NCBI RefSeq assembly: GCF_013371215.1
Contig: NZ_JABWMH010000003.1
Span: 310,001-374,000 of the forward strand
Source: Parasphingorhabdus flavimaris
GTDB lineage: Bacteria > Pseudomonadota > Alphaproteobacteria > Sphingomonadales > Sphingomonadaceae
DNA length: 64,000 nucleotides
Reading direction: 5' to 3'
Numbering within the stretch: position 1 is the first letter of the stretch; every line of letters starts with the position of its first letter. The position numbers and the translations under genes are program-made. The notes under the pieces were generated by a model. It was not told the origin of the DNA. It made no database searches and saw only the letters and a list, made by a program, of their open reading frames with translations. This document shows, in pieces, positions 49,230-57,209 of the stretch.

Positions 49230-50012
49230 ATGGGCAAGACGTTTGAAAAACTGAATCTGAAGAGCATAGCGCTCATGGGCAGTTTACACCGCAATCTGCG
49301 AACTATCGCGGTCGCGTGGATATTGGTGATGAGCTTTGCCTGCGGGTTGCGCTTGGCATTTTCGGCGACGGATATTGTTTTCGGCTGGTCGGCGGTGGCT
49401 GCCGTAGCGCCCTATTTCCTCGTCATAGCCTCACCGGTTGCCGTCCTGTTCTTGTTGTTGCGGATTTTCCCGGCCAATGGTCTGTTCGCTCAGCCAGAGA
49501 TACGGCTGGCGCGCTATGGCAGGTGGCGGGAGCTCAGCTGTCTGGAAGCCAACGGCCATCCGCTGTTCGGAACAACAGGCATGATGGCGTCGCTGGTGAT
49601 CGGAATGCTGATCAACGTGCCGTTTCGCAGCATCGAATTCTTGATGGCTATTCCCGCGCTGGGCAGCCATCCGCCCTTGTGGTTCAGCGATTTGTTCACC
49701 CTGATGGCCGCCGACCTTATCGTCATGAACGGCCTCTATATTACCGCTTTTGTCATGGCGATCCGCCATGTGCCATGGTTTCCGAGATTTCTTCTGCTGG
49801 TCTGGGGCGTTGATCTTTGTTCGCAACTGGCGATCGCGCAACTGGTCGCCGCAACGCCAAATGTCCCGGCTGCGGTATCGAGCGCGCTATCGGGACTGTT
49901 GGTCGGAAACCTGCAGAAAGTTTTGATCAGCGCGGCAATCTGGTTACCGTATCTGCTGCTGTCGGACCGCGTCAATCTGACCTATCGTCGGCGGGTGCGG
50001 GTTCAAACATAG
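49230..50012 (+). CDS. DUF2569-like integral membrane protein
   Basis: ATG 49230 is preferred (weak CAGGTG site); an upstream TTG adds 16 residues. The 260-residue product has several membrane segments (about 25-45, 60-85, 115-135, 155-180, 190-215, 225-245). The final part AAIWLPYLLLSDRVNLTYRR resembles the C-terminal signature of DUF2569 (a Trp, Tyr and Ser-x-Arg-Val pattern). The long hydrophilic loop (RLARYGRWRELSCLEANG) is unusual. Function unknown. It is the first gene on the chromosomal side of the element. Confidence 0.72.
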   Translation: MGKTFEKLNLKSIALMGSLHRNLRTIAVAWILVMSFACGLRLAFSATDIVFGWSAVAAVAPYFLVIASPVAVLFLLLRIFPANGLFAQPEIRLARYGRWRELSCLEANGHPLFGTTGMMASLVIGMLINVPFRSIEFLMAIPALGSHPPLWFSDLFTLMAADLIVMNGLYITAFVMAIRHVPWFPRFLLLVWGVDLCSQLAIAQLVAATPNVPAAVSSALSGLLVGNLQKVLISAAIWLPYLLLSDRVNLTYRRRVRVQT

Positions 50013-50136
50013 CTTGGCGGAAAATATCTATAACCAGGTTGCAAAAATTCTCGATCGAAGGCAAGGGCTTACAATAGTCGCCCTGTAATTTCATTGCGGA
50101 AAAGGCCGAGAGTGCTTTTTGCGCTCAGGGACTCTT

Positions 50137-51162
50137 ATGGAACAATTTATTTCAGGTCTAAGGCGTGACCGTTTGCCGATTATTATCGTTGCCGTTTTTA
50201 TTGTCGTCGCAACTGCTGTTCGCATTTATTACGGATTTGCCCCGTTTAAGCTGTCGTCTTTTTTAAACAATTCAGCGATCATCGCATCTGGGCTTTTTGG
50301 TCTCGCCAGTGTCTGGACATTATTCAAGCTGGTAAAGGAAAGACCCGACTCTCCGATAATATTTTTGCGAACGAACCCGGTTGTTCGGAATGTCTTTGCC
50401 AGACTTCCAGGGTTGCTGCCGATCCTGTTTGCACAGGCGCTGTTCATGCCAACGTTTTCAGCGATGAAGTTATTGGTGGGAAAAATGTTTCCTTATACTT
50501 GGGATCAATTGTTCATCTACTGGGACGTGGTTCTTCATGGTGACCATGCGTGGATATACTTGCAGCCATTTATTGGGCATGCTGCAATCACTTCCGGCAT
50601 AGCTCTGGTTTATCATATCTGGATATTATATCTTTATCTGGCATTTCCTATGGTCTGTTTTTGGCGCGGTAATCCAATACGCAGAGAGCAATTACTTGTT
50701 AGCTATTTTCTATGCTGGATTATTATCGGCGTCGTTATGGCTAATGGTCTGGCTTCCGTGGGGCCATTTGCTCTCGAAAGCATTAAGAGCGACCTGACAT
50801 TTACGCCTTTGATGAACTATCTTTATCAGGCTGGAGAAGTGTTTCCAGTATTGACTCTTGATGTTCAAGAGACGCTGCTGGTCTGGCATCAGTTACGCGA
50901 CGATGGCTTAGGGCGTGGGATTTCTGCCATGCCGTCAATGCATGTCAGCATAGCAATGTTGTTTGCGATTTTTGGTTGGCACGTATCTAAGCGCATTGGA
51001 TTGATACTCACAGTGGTTTTTCTTCTAATTTTGCTGGGCTCGGTCCACCTCGGATATCATTATGCCGTGGATGGCTATGTCGCCATTGTTGCAACTTTCA
51101 TAATCTGGATCACTGCAGGATTGTTCGTCAAGAGCAGCACATTCAAAACTTCCGCTCACTGA
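50137..51162 (+). CDS. PAP2-superfamily membrane protein (Aur1/inositol phosphotransferase-like)
   Basis: ATG 50137 with CAGGG upstream gives 341 residues. The protein has about seven membrane segments and the C-terminal PAP2 motifs in AMPSMHVSIAMLFAIFGWH and VHLGYHYAVDGYVAI, the Ser-x-His and His-x3-Asp residues used for phosphate transfer. The form SMH rather than SGH and the overall layout are close to Aur1/IPC synthase-like proteins, which in sphingomonads may act on sphingolipids. The substrate is not shown by sequence. Confidence 0.85.
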   Translation: MEQFISGLRRDRLPIIIVAVFIVVATAVRIYYGFAPFKLSSFLNNSAIIASGLFGLASVWTLFKLVKERPDSPIIFLRTNPVVRNVFARLPGLLPILFAQALFMPTFSAMKLLVGKMFPYTWDQLFIYWDVVLHGDHAWIYLQPFIGHAAITSGIALVYHIWILYLYLAFPMVCFWRGNPIRREQLLVSYFLCWIIIGVVMANGLASVGPFALESIKSDLTFTPLMNYLYQAGEVFPVLTLDVQETLLVWHQLRDDGLGRGISAMPSMHVSIAMLFAIFGWHVSKRIGLILTVVFLLILLGSVHLGYHYAVDGYVAIVATFIIWITAGLFVKSSTFKTSAH

Positions 51163-51524
51163 GAATGATCGAATATCATGCCCGACAGGCTGGCGACTCG
51201 GAGATGGATTCCGGCCAAACTAAACTAAAGTATTAAAACTATAGTAACTCATTGGGATATAACGAAATATATTGATTCGGACAGAAGCTAAGGCCCAGGG
51301 TTAACTGGTTAACAAAATCTTTACATAAAACTTTGTAAATAAACGATTATTTATGCCCCATTGACAAAAAAGCTGCCGGGGTCCTCTCTAGTAGCTGTTC
51401 ACGGGTTGGACTTGCTGCATCGGTCGTCTTTATTTCGACCACGGGTCGCAGACGTTCGGTAGCCCCCGCCCGATGGACTTGTAAGATGCTGGAAATGGTT
51501 TCGGCAGAAAAACGGGGATTAACT
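51163..51524. other. Upstream region of the Tad/Flp locus
   Basis: A 362-base AT-rich interval with no gene. It holds the 13-base inverted-repeat motif TTAACTGGTTAAC (51301-51313), repeated after the pilin gene, and short A/T boxes such as TTTACATAAAACTTTGTAAA, which could be the flp promoter. No sigma-54 consensus was found. Confidence 0.6.
51301..51313. promoter_or_regulatory. TTAACTGGTTAAC motif, copy 1, upstream of flp
   Basis: The arms TTAAC and GTTAA are inverted around TG. An identical 13-mer lies at 51728-51740, right after flp. Two identical copies flanking the pilin gene suggest a regulator-binding site. It is not the CtrA half-site spacing (seven bases). Confidence 0.5.
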
Positions 51525-51719
51525 ATGACTAAATTTTTGAAAAACTTTGCTATGGACGAAAGCGGCGCATCGGCGGCTGAATATGCGCTGATCCTGGCGA
51601 TTGTTGGTTCAGGCATTGCCCTTGCAGCGTTCGCTCTTGGCGGTGCAATTGAGACCGCGATCAGTGACGCAACATGTCAGATCGAAGCAGATGACACAGC
51701 TGGATTAGCAAACTGCTGA
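51525..51719 (+). CDS. flp: Flp-type pilin subunit
   Basis: Type IVb pilin of the Tad system. ATG 51525 gives 64 residues: a short basic/polar leader (MTKFLKNFAMDESG) cut after Gly by a prepilin peptidase, then the conserved ASAAEYALILAIVGSG with the Glu at position 5 of the mature chain, a hydrophobic helix, and a short acidic tail with two Cys (ATCQIEAD and ANC). It heads the tad operon. A strong hairpin follows immediately. No prepilin peptidase (CpaA/TadV) is encoded in the window. Confidence 0.95.
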   Translation: MTKFLKNFAMDESGASAAEYALILAIVGSGIALAAFALGGAIETAISDATCQIEADDTAGLANC

Positions 51720-51727
51720 TGATTTAA

Positions 51728-51740
51728 TTAACTGGTTAAC
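51728..51740. promoter_or_regulatory. TTAACTGGTTAAC motif, copy 2, between flp and cpaB
   Basis: Identical to the copy at 51301-51313. It starts nine bases after the flp stop codon and ends inside the first bases of the flp hairpin. Confidence 0.5.
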
Positions 51741-51779
51741 CCCACCAAGCTGTGTCGGGCGACAGCGGCTTGGTGGGGT
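51739..51779 (+). terminator. Perfect 12-bp hairpin between flp and cpaB
   Basis: ACCCCACCAAGC (51739-51750) pairs with GCTTGGTGGGGT (51768-51779) around a loop with its own inner pairing (CTGT and ACAG). No T-run follows. It is placed where a partial terminator or RNA-protecting hairpin would let flp be expressed more strongly than the assembly genes. Confidence 0.75.
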
Positions 51780-51833
51780 GCCACCAGTTATTAATCTAAA
51801 TATTCAGATTGCATTCCAGGGGGAAGCAGTGTC

Positions 51834-52754
51834 ATGCCGCAAAATCGATCTTTAATCGTATTGGGTCTCGCGATCCTTTTGGGACTGGCGGCGGTATTTG
51901 TCGCCAACAGCTATTTGAGCGGCGTCGAGCAGCAGGCGGAAACCGTCGACAAAACACTGGTCCGCGTCGCCGTGGCGCGTGTCCCGCTGGAATATGGTAC
52001 GGCCGTAACCACCGAAAATATCAAATTCGTTTCCTGGCCAAGAGCTTCACTGCCGGCCGGAACCTTTCCAAGCCGGACCGGGCTTGTTGTCCCCGGCGCA
52101 CCCCGCGTGGCGTTGCGTCCGATCGAGGTCAACGAACCGATCATGAAATCAAAACTTTCCGGCGAAGGCGGCAGGGCGTCGATATCCGCCGTCCTTCCCG
52201 CCGACAAGCGCGCCATTGCCGTCCGCGTGGGCGACGTGACCGGCGTTGCCGGCTTCGTTCTTCCTGGCGACAGCGTCGATGTGTTTATCACGAGGCAGGT
52301 CACAGACAGCAATGGCGACCAGTCGGGCCAGATCACCGATGTCCTGCTCCAGAACATCAAGGTCATCGCGATCGACCAGAATGCCAATGACAATGCCAAT
52401 CAGCCCAAAGTCAGCAAGACAGCGACCCTCGAAGTGGATCCGGTCGACGCGCAGAAGCTGGTTCTGGGTGAAACGGTCGGCAGCCTGTCGCTGGCACTGC
52501 GCAATGTCGCCAATCAGGACACCGAAGCGGTCCAGACTGTCAGCATCGATGATCTGCAGGATGGTGCCTATAGCGGCCGCTATCGTTCGCCATCCTCGAG
52601 CTATGCCAATTACACTCGGGCGCCGGTTTATCGCGTCCGCAGGAGCAGCGGCGGCGCTGCAAGACCAAAACGCCCATCAAACACAACCAGCGTGCAAATC
52701 GTGCGTGGAACCGGGGCGACAAATTACGAGGTGAAACGTCATGCTGGTTTCTAG
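51834..52754 (+). CDS. cpaB: Flp pilus assembly protein CpaB/RcpC
   Basis: A 306-residue pilus protein with an N-terminal membrane anchor or signal (about 5-27, LIVLGLAILLGLAAVFVANS), a SAF domain (about 40-110; VARVPLEYGTAVTTENIKFV), and the RcpC C-terminal part (about 115-240; VLPADKRAIAVRVGDVTGVA, then LPGDSVDVFITRQV). The tail is basic and Ser/Arg-rich (RVRRSSGGAARPKRPS). It works with the secretin in the outer-membrane gate of the Tad machine. Its last 14 bases overlap the cpaC start. Confidence 0.95.
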   Translation: MPQNRSLIVLGLAILLGLAAVFVANSYLSGVEQQAETVDKTLVRVAVARVPLEYGTAVTTENIKFVSWPRASLPAGTFPSRTGLVVPGAPRVALRPIEVNEPIMKSKLSGEGGRASISAVLPADKRAIAVRVGDVTGVAGFVLPGDSVDVFITRQVTDSNGDQSGQITDVLLQNIKVIAIDQNANDNANQPKVSKTATLEVDPVDAQKLVLGETVGSLSLALRNVANQDTEAVQTVSIDDLQDGAYSGRYRSPSSSYANYTRAPVYRVRRSSGGAARPKRPSNTTSVQIVRGTGATNYEVKRHAGF

Positions 52755-54225
52755 ATTGGGAAAAAGGCTGTCCGCCTGCACATTGCTGGCACTGGCATGC
52801 ACCACAGCAACCACTCCGCTGTTCGGACAGTCGGTCTATACCGCCGATCAGTATAGCGGCGCCCATGGCGGCCAGCTGGATGTCCCGCTGAACAAGAGCC
52901 AGATCCTCAACGTCGACCGGAATTTTTCGCGCGCGATGATCGGCAATGACGAAATTGCCGACATATTGCCGATGACCAACCGGTCGCTCTATGTGCTCGG
53001 CAAGCAAATGGGCACGACCAGCCTGACGCTCTATGACAGCAGCAACCGGATGATATCGGTCGTCGATGTCGCCGTTGGCCCGGATGTGGTTTCGCTGCGC
53101 CGGCAACTCGAACAGCTCATTCCCGGCGAGAAGGTCGGAGCCAATATATCCAATGATTCGATTGTCCTGACAGGCGTGGTGTCGAACGCGCCCGCGGTTG
53201 ACAGGGCCGTGCAACTGGCGCGGACCTACGCCGGCGACAATGTCGTCAACATGATGTCGGTCGGCGGTACCCAGCAGGTGATGCTCGAGGTCCGCTTCTC
53301 CGAGATGAACCGCCAGGTTGGCAAGCAGATGGGACTCAATGCGGCATTCATGTCGCGCAACGGGCGGTTTCAGGGCGGATTCGGGACCAATGCCCCGTCT
53401 ACCGCTCTCCTCACCAATCAGAATGGCAACCCGACGATCAATATCGGGGGAATATTGGAAAGCTTCGGGATTGTCGCAGGATCGTTCAATATCGGAAATC
53501 TGGATATTTTTGGTGCCCTTGATGCTCTGGAACGCAAAGGGGTTGTAAAAACGCTTGCCGAACCGACCCTGATCGCATTGTCGGGTGAAAGAGCATCTTT
53601 CCTCGCGGGCGGTGAATTCCCGGTCCCGATTGCGCAGAGCAATGGTGATGGCGGCAACGGCAGTGGCGGCATCACCGTCGAATTCAAGCCGTTCGGAGTA
53701 AGCCTTGCCTTCACCCCGACGGTTTTGGCCGATGGCGTGATCAACCTTGTCGTGGAACCGGAAGTCAGCTCGATCGATCCATCGGCGTCCATCAGTGTAA
53801 ACGGGCTGGTGATACCGGGCTTGCAGACCCGGCGGGCCAATACTACGCTTGAATTGCGCGACGGGCAGTCGTTTGCCATTGCCGGATTGATCCGTCAGGA
53901 TTTTCAGGACACGGTTCGACAGTTCCCGATCCTGGGATCCATTCCGATTATTGGTTCATTATTCCGCTCTACCAGCTTTGCAAAACAGGAAACCGAACTG
54001 GTCATCATCGTTACGCCGCGGCTGGTGCAGCCAATGAAGGCCGACATGGTCAGCCTGCCAACCGACCGGGTAAAGAATCCGACCGAGCTGGAATTGTTCC
54101 TGATGGGCCGGACCGACAAGGCAGTCGGGGTCGATCCGTTTGATCCAGACGCACCGCCACCAGAAGCCGACACAACCATTCCAGCAGAAGGCGGCTTTAT
54201 CGGGCCGAACGGATATGAATTTTAA
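52741..54225 (+). CDS. cpaC: Tad pilus secretin CpaC/RcpA
   Basis: The outer-membrane secretin through which the pilus passes. The 494-residue product has a signal peptide (LSACTLLALACTTATTPLFG), a pilus/MSHA-type N-domain (about 40-110; LDVPLNKSQILNVDRNFSRA), a BON-like region (about 115-175), and the secretin core (about 190-450; VMLEVRFSEMNRQVGKQMGL, RKGVVKTLAEPTLIALSGE, then PILGSIPIIGSLFRSTSF). The last motif is the family's hallmark. It ends with a Pro/Asp-rich tail and overlaps the small lipoprotein start by 11 bases. Confidence 0.96.
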   Translation: MLVSRLGKRLSACTLLALACTTATTPLFGQSVYTADQYSGAHGGQLDVPLNKSQILNVDRNFSRAMIGNDEIADILPMTNRSLYVLGKQMGTTSLTLYDSSNRMISVVDVAVGPDVVSLRRQLEQLIPGEKVGANISNDSIVLTGVVSNAPAVDRAVQLARTYAGDNVVNMMSVGGTQQVMLEVRFSEMNRQVGKQMGLNAAFMSRNGRFQGGFGTNAPSTALLTNQNGNPTINIGGILESFGIVAGSFNIGNLDIFGALDALERKGVVKTLAEPTLIALSGERASFLAGGEFPVPIAQSNGDGGNGSGGITVEFKPFGVSLAFTPTVLADGVINLVVEPEVSSIDPSASISVNGLVIPGLQTRRANTTLELRDGQSFAIAGLIRQDFQDTVRQFPILGSIPIIGSLFRSTSFAKQETELVIIVTPRLVQPMKADMVSLPTDRVKNPTELELFLMGRTDKAVGVDPFDPDAPPPEADTTIPAEGGFIGPNGYEF

Positions 54226-54502
54226 ATGCACCCTGATCTCCGCAGCGCTCGCTGCCGCGACCGTTGCCGGTCTTTCGGCCTGTACCGCCAACGACACCAC
54301 TTTTGGGGGCGCCGTCCGGCAAAATTACGCCGCGCAAATCGTCAATCCGGATCCGCAATATGAAGAGGCACAGACCACTGATGGCACTCTCGGAGCTGCT
54401 GCGGTCGAGCGCTATCGCTCGGACCAGGTCAAAAAACCGGTGAGCATCAGAACCACCAGTGGATCTGGTGGATCTGGTGGATCAGGTAGTGGTCCGAATT
54501 GA
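54215..54502 (+). CDS. Small Tad-locus lipoprotein (CpaD-position)
   Basis: ATG 54215 gives 95 residues. A lipoprotein signal (LISAALAAATVAGLSACTAN, lipobox LSAC) leads to a short mature chain (TFGGAVRQNYAAQIVNPDPQ, then EEAQTTDGTLGAAAVERYRS) and a Ser/Gly tail. It sits where CpaD (an outer-membrane lipoprotein helping the secretin) is found in other Tad loci, and GGAVRQNYAAQIVNP resembles part of CpaD-type proteins. It is much shorter than CpaD and may be a minimal form. The tail is coded by a 9-bp tandem repeat. Confidence 0.8.
   Translation: MNFKCTLISAALAAATVAGLSACTANDTTFGGAVRQNYAAQIVNPDPQYEEAQTTDGTLGAAAVERYRSDQVKKPVSIRTTSGSGGSGGSGSGPN
54461..54487 (+). repeat. Three tandem 9-bp units at the end of the lipoprotein gene
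   Basis: GGATCTGGT, GGATCTGGT and GGATCAGGT encode a Gly-Ser-Gly linker-like tail. Copy number could change by slippage without shifting the frame. Confidence 0.85.
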
Positions 54503-54525
54503 TCGCAAAAGAAAGGGAATGAAAA

Positions 54526-56082
54526 GTGAAGCGCGTGAAATGGAGCAAGTTCAGGGACGATGAGGGCGCAGCGGTTGCCCCGACAATCGCGCTGTCTTTA
54601 TTCGCTCTGATCGCGGTTGGCGGGGTCGGCTTCGACTATGCCCGGATGGCTGCAATGGATAGCGAGCTTCAGAATGCGGCGGACCAGGCAGCGCTTGCAG
54701 CGGCAACGCAACTGGATGGCCAGACCGGAGCCATGACCCGTGCCACGACCGCAGCGCAATCTCTGGTCACCAATTCAACTCTGTTCTCCAACGATAATGT
54801 CGGCAGCACGGCCATTTCCATTCCGACGGCCAATGTGGTTTTCTATGTCGACAAGGCCAAGGCAACGGTCGCCACCACGGATGCAGACGCTAATTTCGTG
54901 GAGATAACGACGGTTACGCGTACTGCCGATTTCGCGTTGACGCCAATTGTCGCGGCATTTTCATCCGGGCCGCTCGCTGCGATCGCTTTCGCTGGAGTGG
55001 GGTCGTCGATTTGCAAATCCCCTCCGGTGATGTTTTGCAATCCGAGTGAACCGCCCGGCAATTTGGACCAGAATTTTGGCTTTAACGTTAATTCGTATAT
55101 TGGATCAGGCTTGAATTTGGTTTCCGTGGGCAATGGCAGCGGCTCTTGGTCCCCCGGTAATTTTGGTTATCTCAGTAGTCACGGTGGAAGCAATGGCGTC
55201 CCGGGTTTGCGGGAGGCGCTCGGTTGGGACGCCCTGCCGGGCGATTGCATTTCCGGTTCGGGTGTTGATACAAAGCCTGGCGCGAGCGTGGATGTTACCG
55301 ATTCACTCAACACTCGTTTTGATGTTTATCAAGACGGCCCGACATGCCCCGCCGGCGGCACCTGTTCTCCCTCCGTAAACTCGGTCAAGGACCTGATCAA
55401 AAAACCGGGAACCAATGGCAATAGTTGCAAGATCCACAATCAGGGCTGGCAGGAATCATCGGCTCCCTATCTCGCTCCCTCGGCAACCACTGCAATGACG
55501 AACGCTCAGGCAGATGCCGTGAAATCAATGGGGCACCCGCGTGACATGTGCCATGCGATCAGCAGCAACGGGTCCTGCGCCGATGGTCGCCTTGGCGACG
55601 GGATTTGGGATATCAACGCCTATTTTCGCATTAACTACGGGTCGGGTTTCGCCTGGGCAACTGCAATGACTGCCGCATACGGGACCAGTGACGTTACCCG
55701 TTACCAGGTTTATTTGTGGGAAATTGCTCAGACAGGCACCCATTACCCTCGCGCCGCCGAAGGCAGCGGAATGAATACGCTTTATGCTCACCGTACACCG
55801 GTATGCGGCGGCCCTGGTTTGACTCCGGGCGCCAACACAGTCGATCGTCGCCGGCTTTCGGTAGCAGTGATCAATTGTGATGCAAATAATGTGAGCGGAA
55901 GCTCCACAGGTGTACCGGTCTTGAAATGGGTCGATCTTTTTCTCGTCGAACCTTCATATAATCGTGCGCGCACTGGTGCGGGCGATGTTTATGCAGAAAT
56001 TATCGGTGAAACCAGCGCTAGCGGTACCGGAGCAACCGTTGGGCAGACGGTGGCACGCAATGTGCCCTATTTGATCGAATGA
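54526..56082 (+). CDS. TadG-like pilus protein (Tad/TadE-type anchor)
   Basis: A 518-residue GTG-started protein. The N-terminal Tad domain (about 10-60) has a membrane helix and the typical EGAAVAPTIALSLFALIAVG and AAMDSELQNAADQAALAAAT. The remainder (about 150-518) is a large periplasmic part, with many Gly, Asn, Ser and Cys (SSICKSPPVMFCNPSEPPGN), no von Willebrand domain recognised, and end GQTVARNVPYLIE. It probably is a minor pilus or assembly component. It is the first of three pseudopilin-type genes; its stop overlaps the next by four bases. Confidence 0.88.
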   Translation: MKRVKWSKFRDDEGAAVAPTIALSLFALIAVGGVGFDYARMAAMDSELQNAADQAALAAATQLDGQTGAMTRATTAAQSLVTNSTLFSNDNVGSTAISIPTANVVFYVDKAKATVATTDADANFVEITTVTRTADFALTPIVAAFSSGPLAAIAFAGVGSSICKSPPVMFCNPSEPPGNLDQNFGFNVNSYIGSGLNLVSVGNGSGSWSPGNFGYLSSHGGSNGVPGLREALGWDALPGDCISGSGVDTKPGASVDVTDSLNTRFDVYQDGPTCPAGGTCSPSVNSVKDLIKKPGTNGNSCKIHNQGWQESSAPYLAPSATTAMTNAQADAVKSMGHPRDMCHAISSNGSCADGRLGDGIWDINAYFRINYGSGFAWATAMTAAYGTSDVTRYQVYLWEIAQTGTHYPRAAEGSGMNTLYAHRTPVCGGPGLTPGANTVDRRRLSVAVINCDANNVSGSSTGVPVLKWVDLFLVEPSYNRARTGAGDVYAEIIGETSASGTGATVGQTVARNVPYLIE

Positions 56083-56579
56083 TCATGGGACCGGTTATTC
56101 GCATTTTACGTCAAACAGACGGAGTGGCCGCCGCCGAAATGGCGCTGGTCACCCCATTGCTTATAACCCTGATGTTCGGCTCCTTTGAACTCGGCAATTA
56201 TTTTCTGAGCGAGCATGTCGTCGTCAAGGCCGTTCGGGATGGCGCCCGCTATGCCGGCCGGTTGTCATTCACAGAATATGATTGTTCTGCGCCCTCGTCT
56301 GACGCGATCGACAAGACCCGCAATGTGACGCGAACAGGGCAGGTCGCTTCGGGTGGGGCCGCACGTCTTACAGGCTGGACAAGCCCTGCAACCATTACAG
56401 TTTCTGTGAATTGTTCCGCAACAACCACCGGCGGAATCTATAAGGACAAGACCGGCGGCGCACCTGTGGTTACAGTATCGGCGAGCGTTCCTTACAGTTC
56501 ACTTTTGGGAACTGTCGGTCTCGCCAATCCCAGCCTGACTCTCAACGCGCAGTCGCAATCGGCGGTGCACGGCATATGA
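56079..56579 (+). CDS. TadE-like minor pseudopilin
   Basis: A 166-residue protein with the TadE N-terminus (RQTDGVAAAEMALVTPLLIT, then a membrane helix with FGSFELGNYFLSEHVVVKAV) and a small periplasmic part with two Cys. It would be processed by a prepilin peptidase and help start or stabilise Flp pili. It overlaps both neighbours by four bases, so the tadG-like protein, this protein and the next are co-translated. Confidence 0.9.
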   Translation: MIMGPVIRILRQTDGVAAAEMALVTPLLITLMFGSFELGNYFLSEHVVVKAVRDGARYAGRLSFTEYDCSAPSSDAIDKTRNVTRTGQVASGGAARLTGWTSPATITVSVNCSATTTGGIYKDKTGGAPVVTVSASVPYSSLLGTVGLANPSLTLNAQSQSAVHGI

Positions 56580-57199
56580 TCGCGCAATTCCAACAGTTCA
56601 TTCGGGACGAGCAGGGAGGCCCCGCAGCAGAATTTGCAATGGTTCTGCCAATTCTGTTGATATTCCTGTTGGGAACAATCGATGTCGGCCGTCTCATGTG
56701 GGACTGGAACAGAGCGGAAAAGGCCACTCAGATGGGCGTCCGCTTCGCTGTAGCCACTGAGATTGTGCCATCGGGATTGAATACATATAGTTTTGCGGTG
56801 GATGGCGGCATTCCTCAGGGGGACCCGGTGCCTCTGGCGAATTTCCCGGGATTGTCGTGCACTGGCACGACATCATCTGCGACATGTACCTGCAAGTCCG
56901 GAGGGACCTGTGCGTTTCCGCTCACCGGAAACCATATCGCATTCAACAATATCGTTGACCGCATCAATATGTTCAAATCAGATGTTACAACCGCCAATGT
57001 CATCATCGACTATGACTATTCCGGGCTTGGTTTTGCAGGCGACCCCAATGGACCTGACGTTGCCCCTCTGGTAACAATCCGTCTGCAAAACCTCGACTTC
57101 CAGCCGCTTCTGACCCAGATTTTCGGTGCCACCGTATCGCTTCCCGATTTCAGCGCTGCGCTGACGCTGGAAGACGGTCAAGGCACTTATTCGAACTAG
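56576..57199 (+). CDS. Second TadE/TadF-like pseudopilin
   Basis: A 207-residue protein with the TadE/TadF head (RDEQGGPAAEFAMVLPILLI, LGTIDVGRLMWDWNRAEKAT). The periplasmic part has paired Cys (LSCTGTTSSATCTCKSGGTC). It differs from the preceding TadE-like protein except in the N-terminal helix. It is translated by four-base overlap and ends ten bases before cpaE. Confidence 0.9.
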   Translation: MIAQFQQFIRDEQGGPAAEFAMVLPILLIFLLGTIDVGRLMWDWNRAEKATQMGVRFAVATEIVPSGLNTYSFAVDGGIPQGDPVPLANFPGLSCTGTTSSATCTCKSGGTCAFPLTGNHIAFNNIVDRINMFKSDVTTANVIIDYDYSGLGFAGDPNGPDVAPLVTIRLQNLDFQPLLTQIFGATVSLPDFSAALTLEDGQGTYSN

Positions 57200-57209
57200 A
57201 GGATGAACA

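Noticed and set aside
51347-51616. Minus-strand 89-residue frame over the flp start
   Set aside because: It lies opposite a clear pilin gene and its promoter region; shadow frame.
51724-51740. CtrA-binding site near flp
   Set aside because: TTAA boxes are present but spaced 0, 4 or 8 bases apart, not the seven needed.
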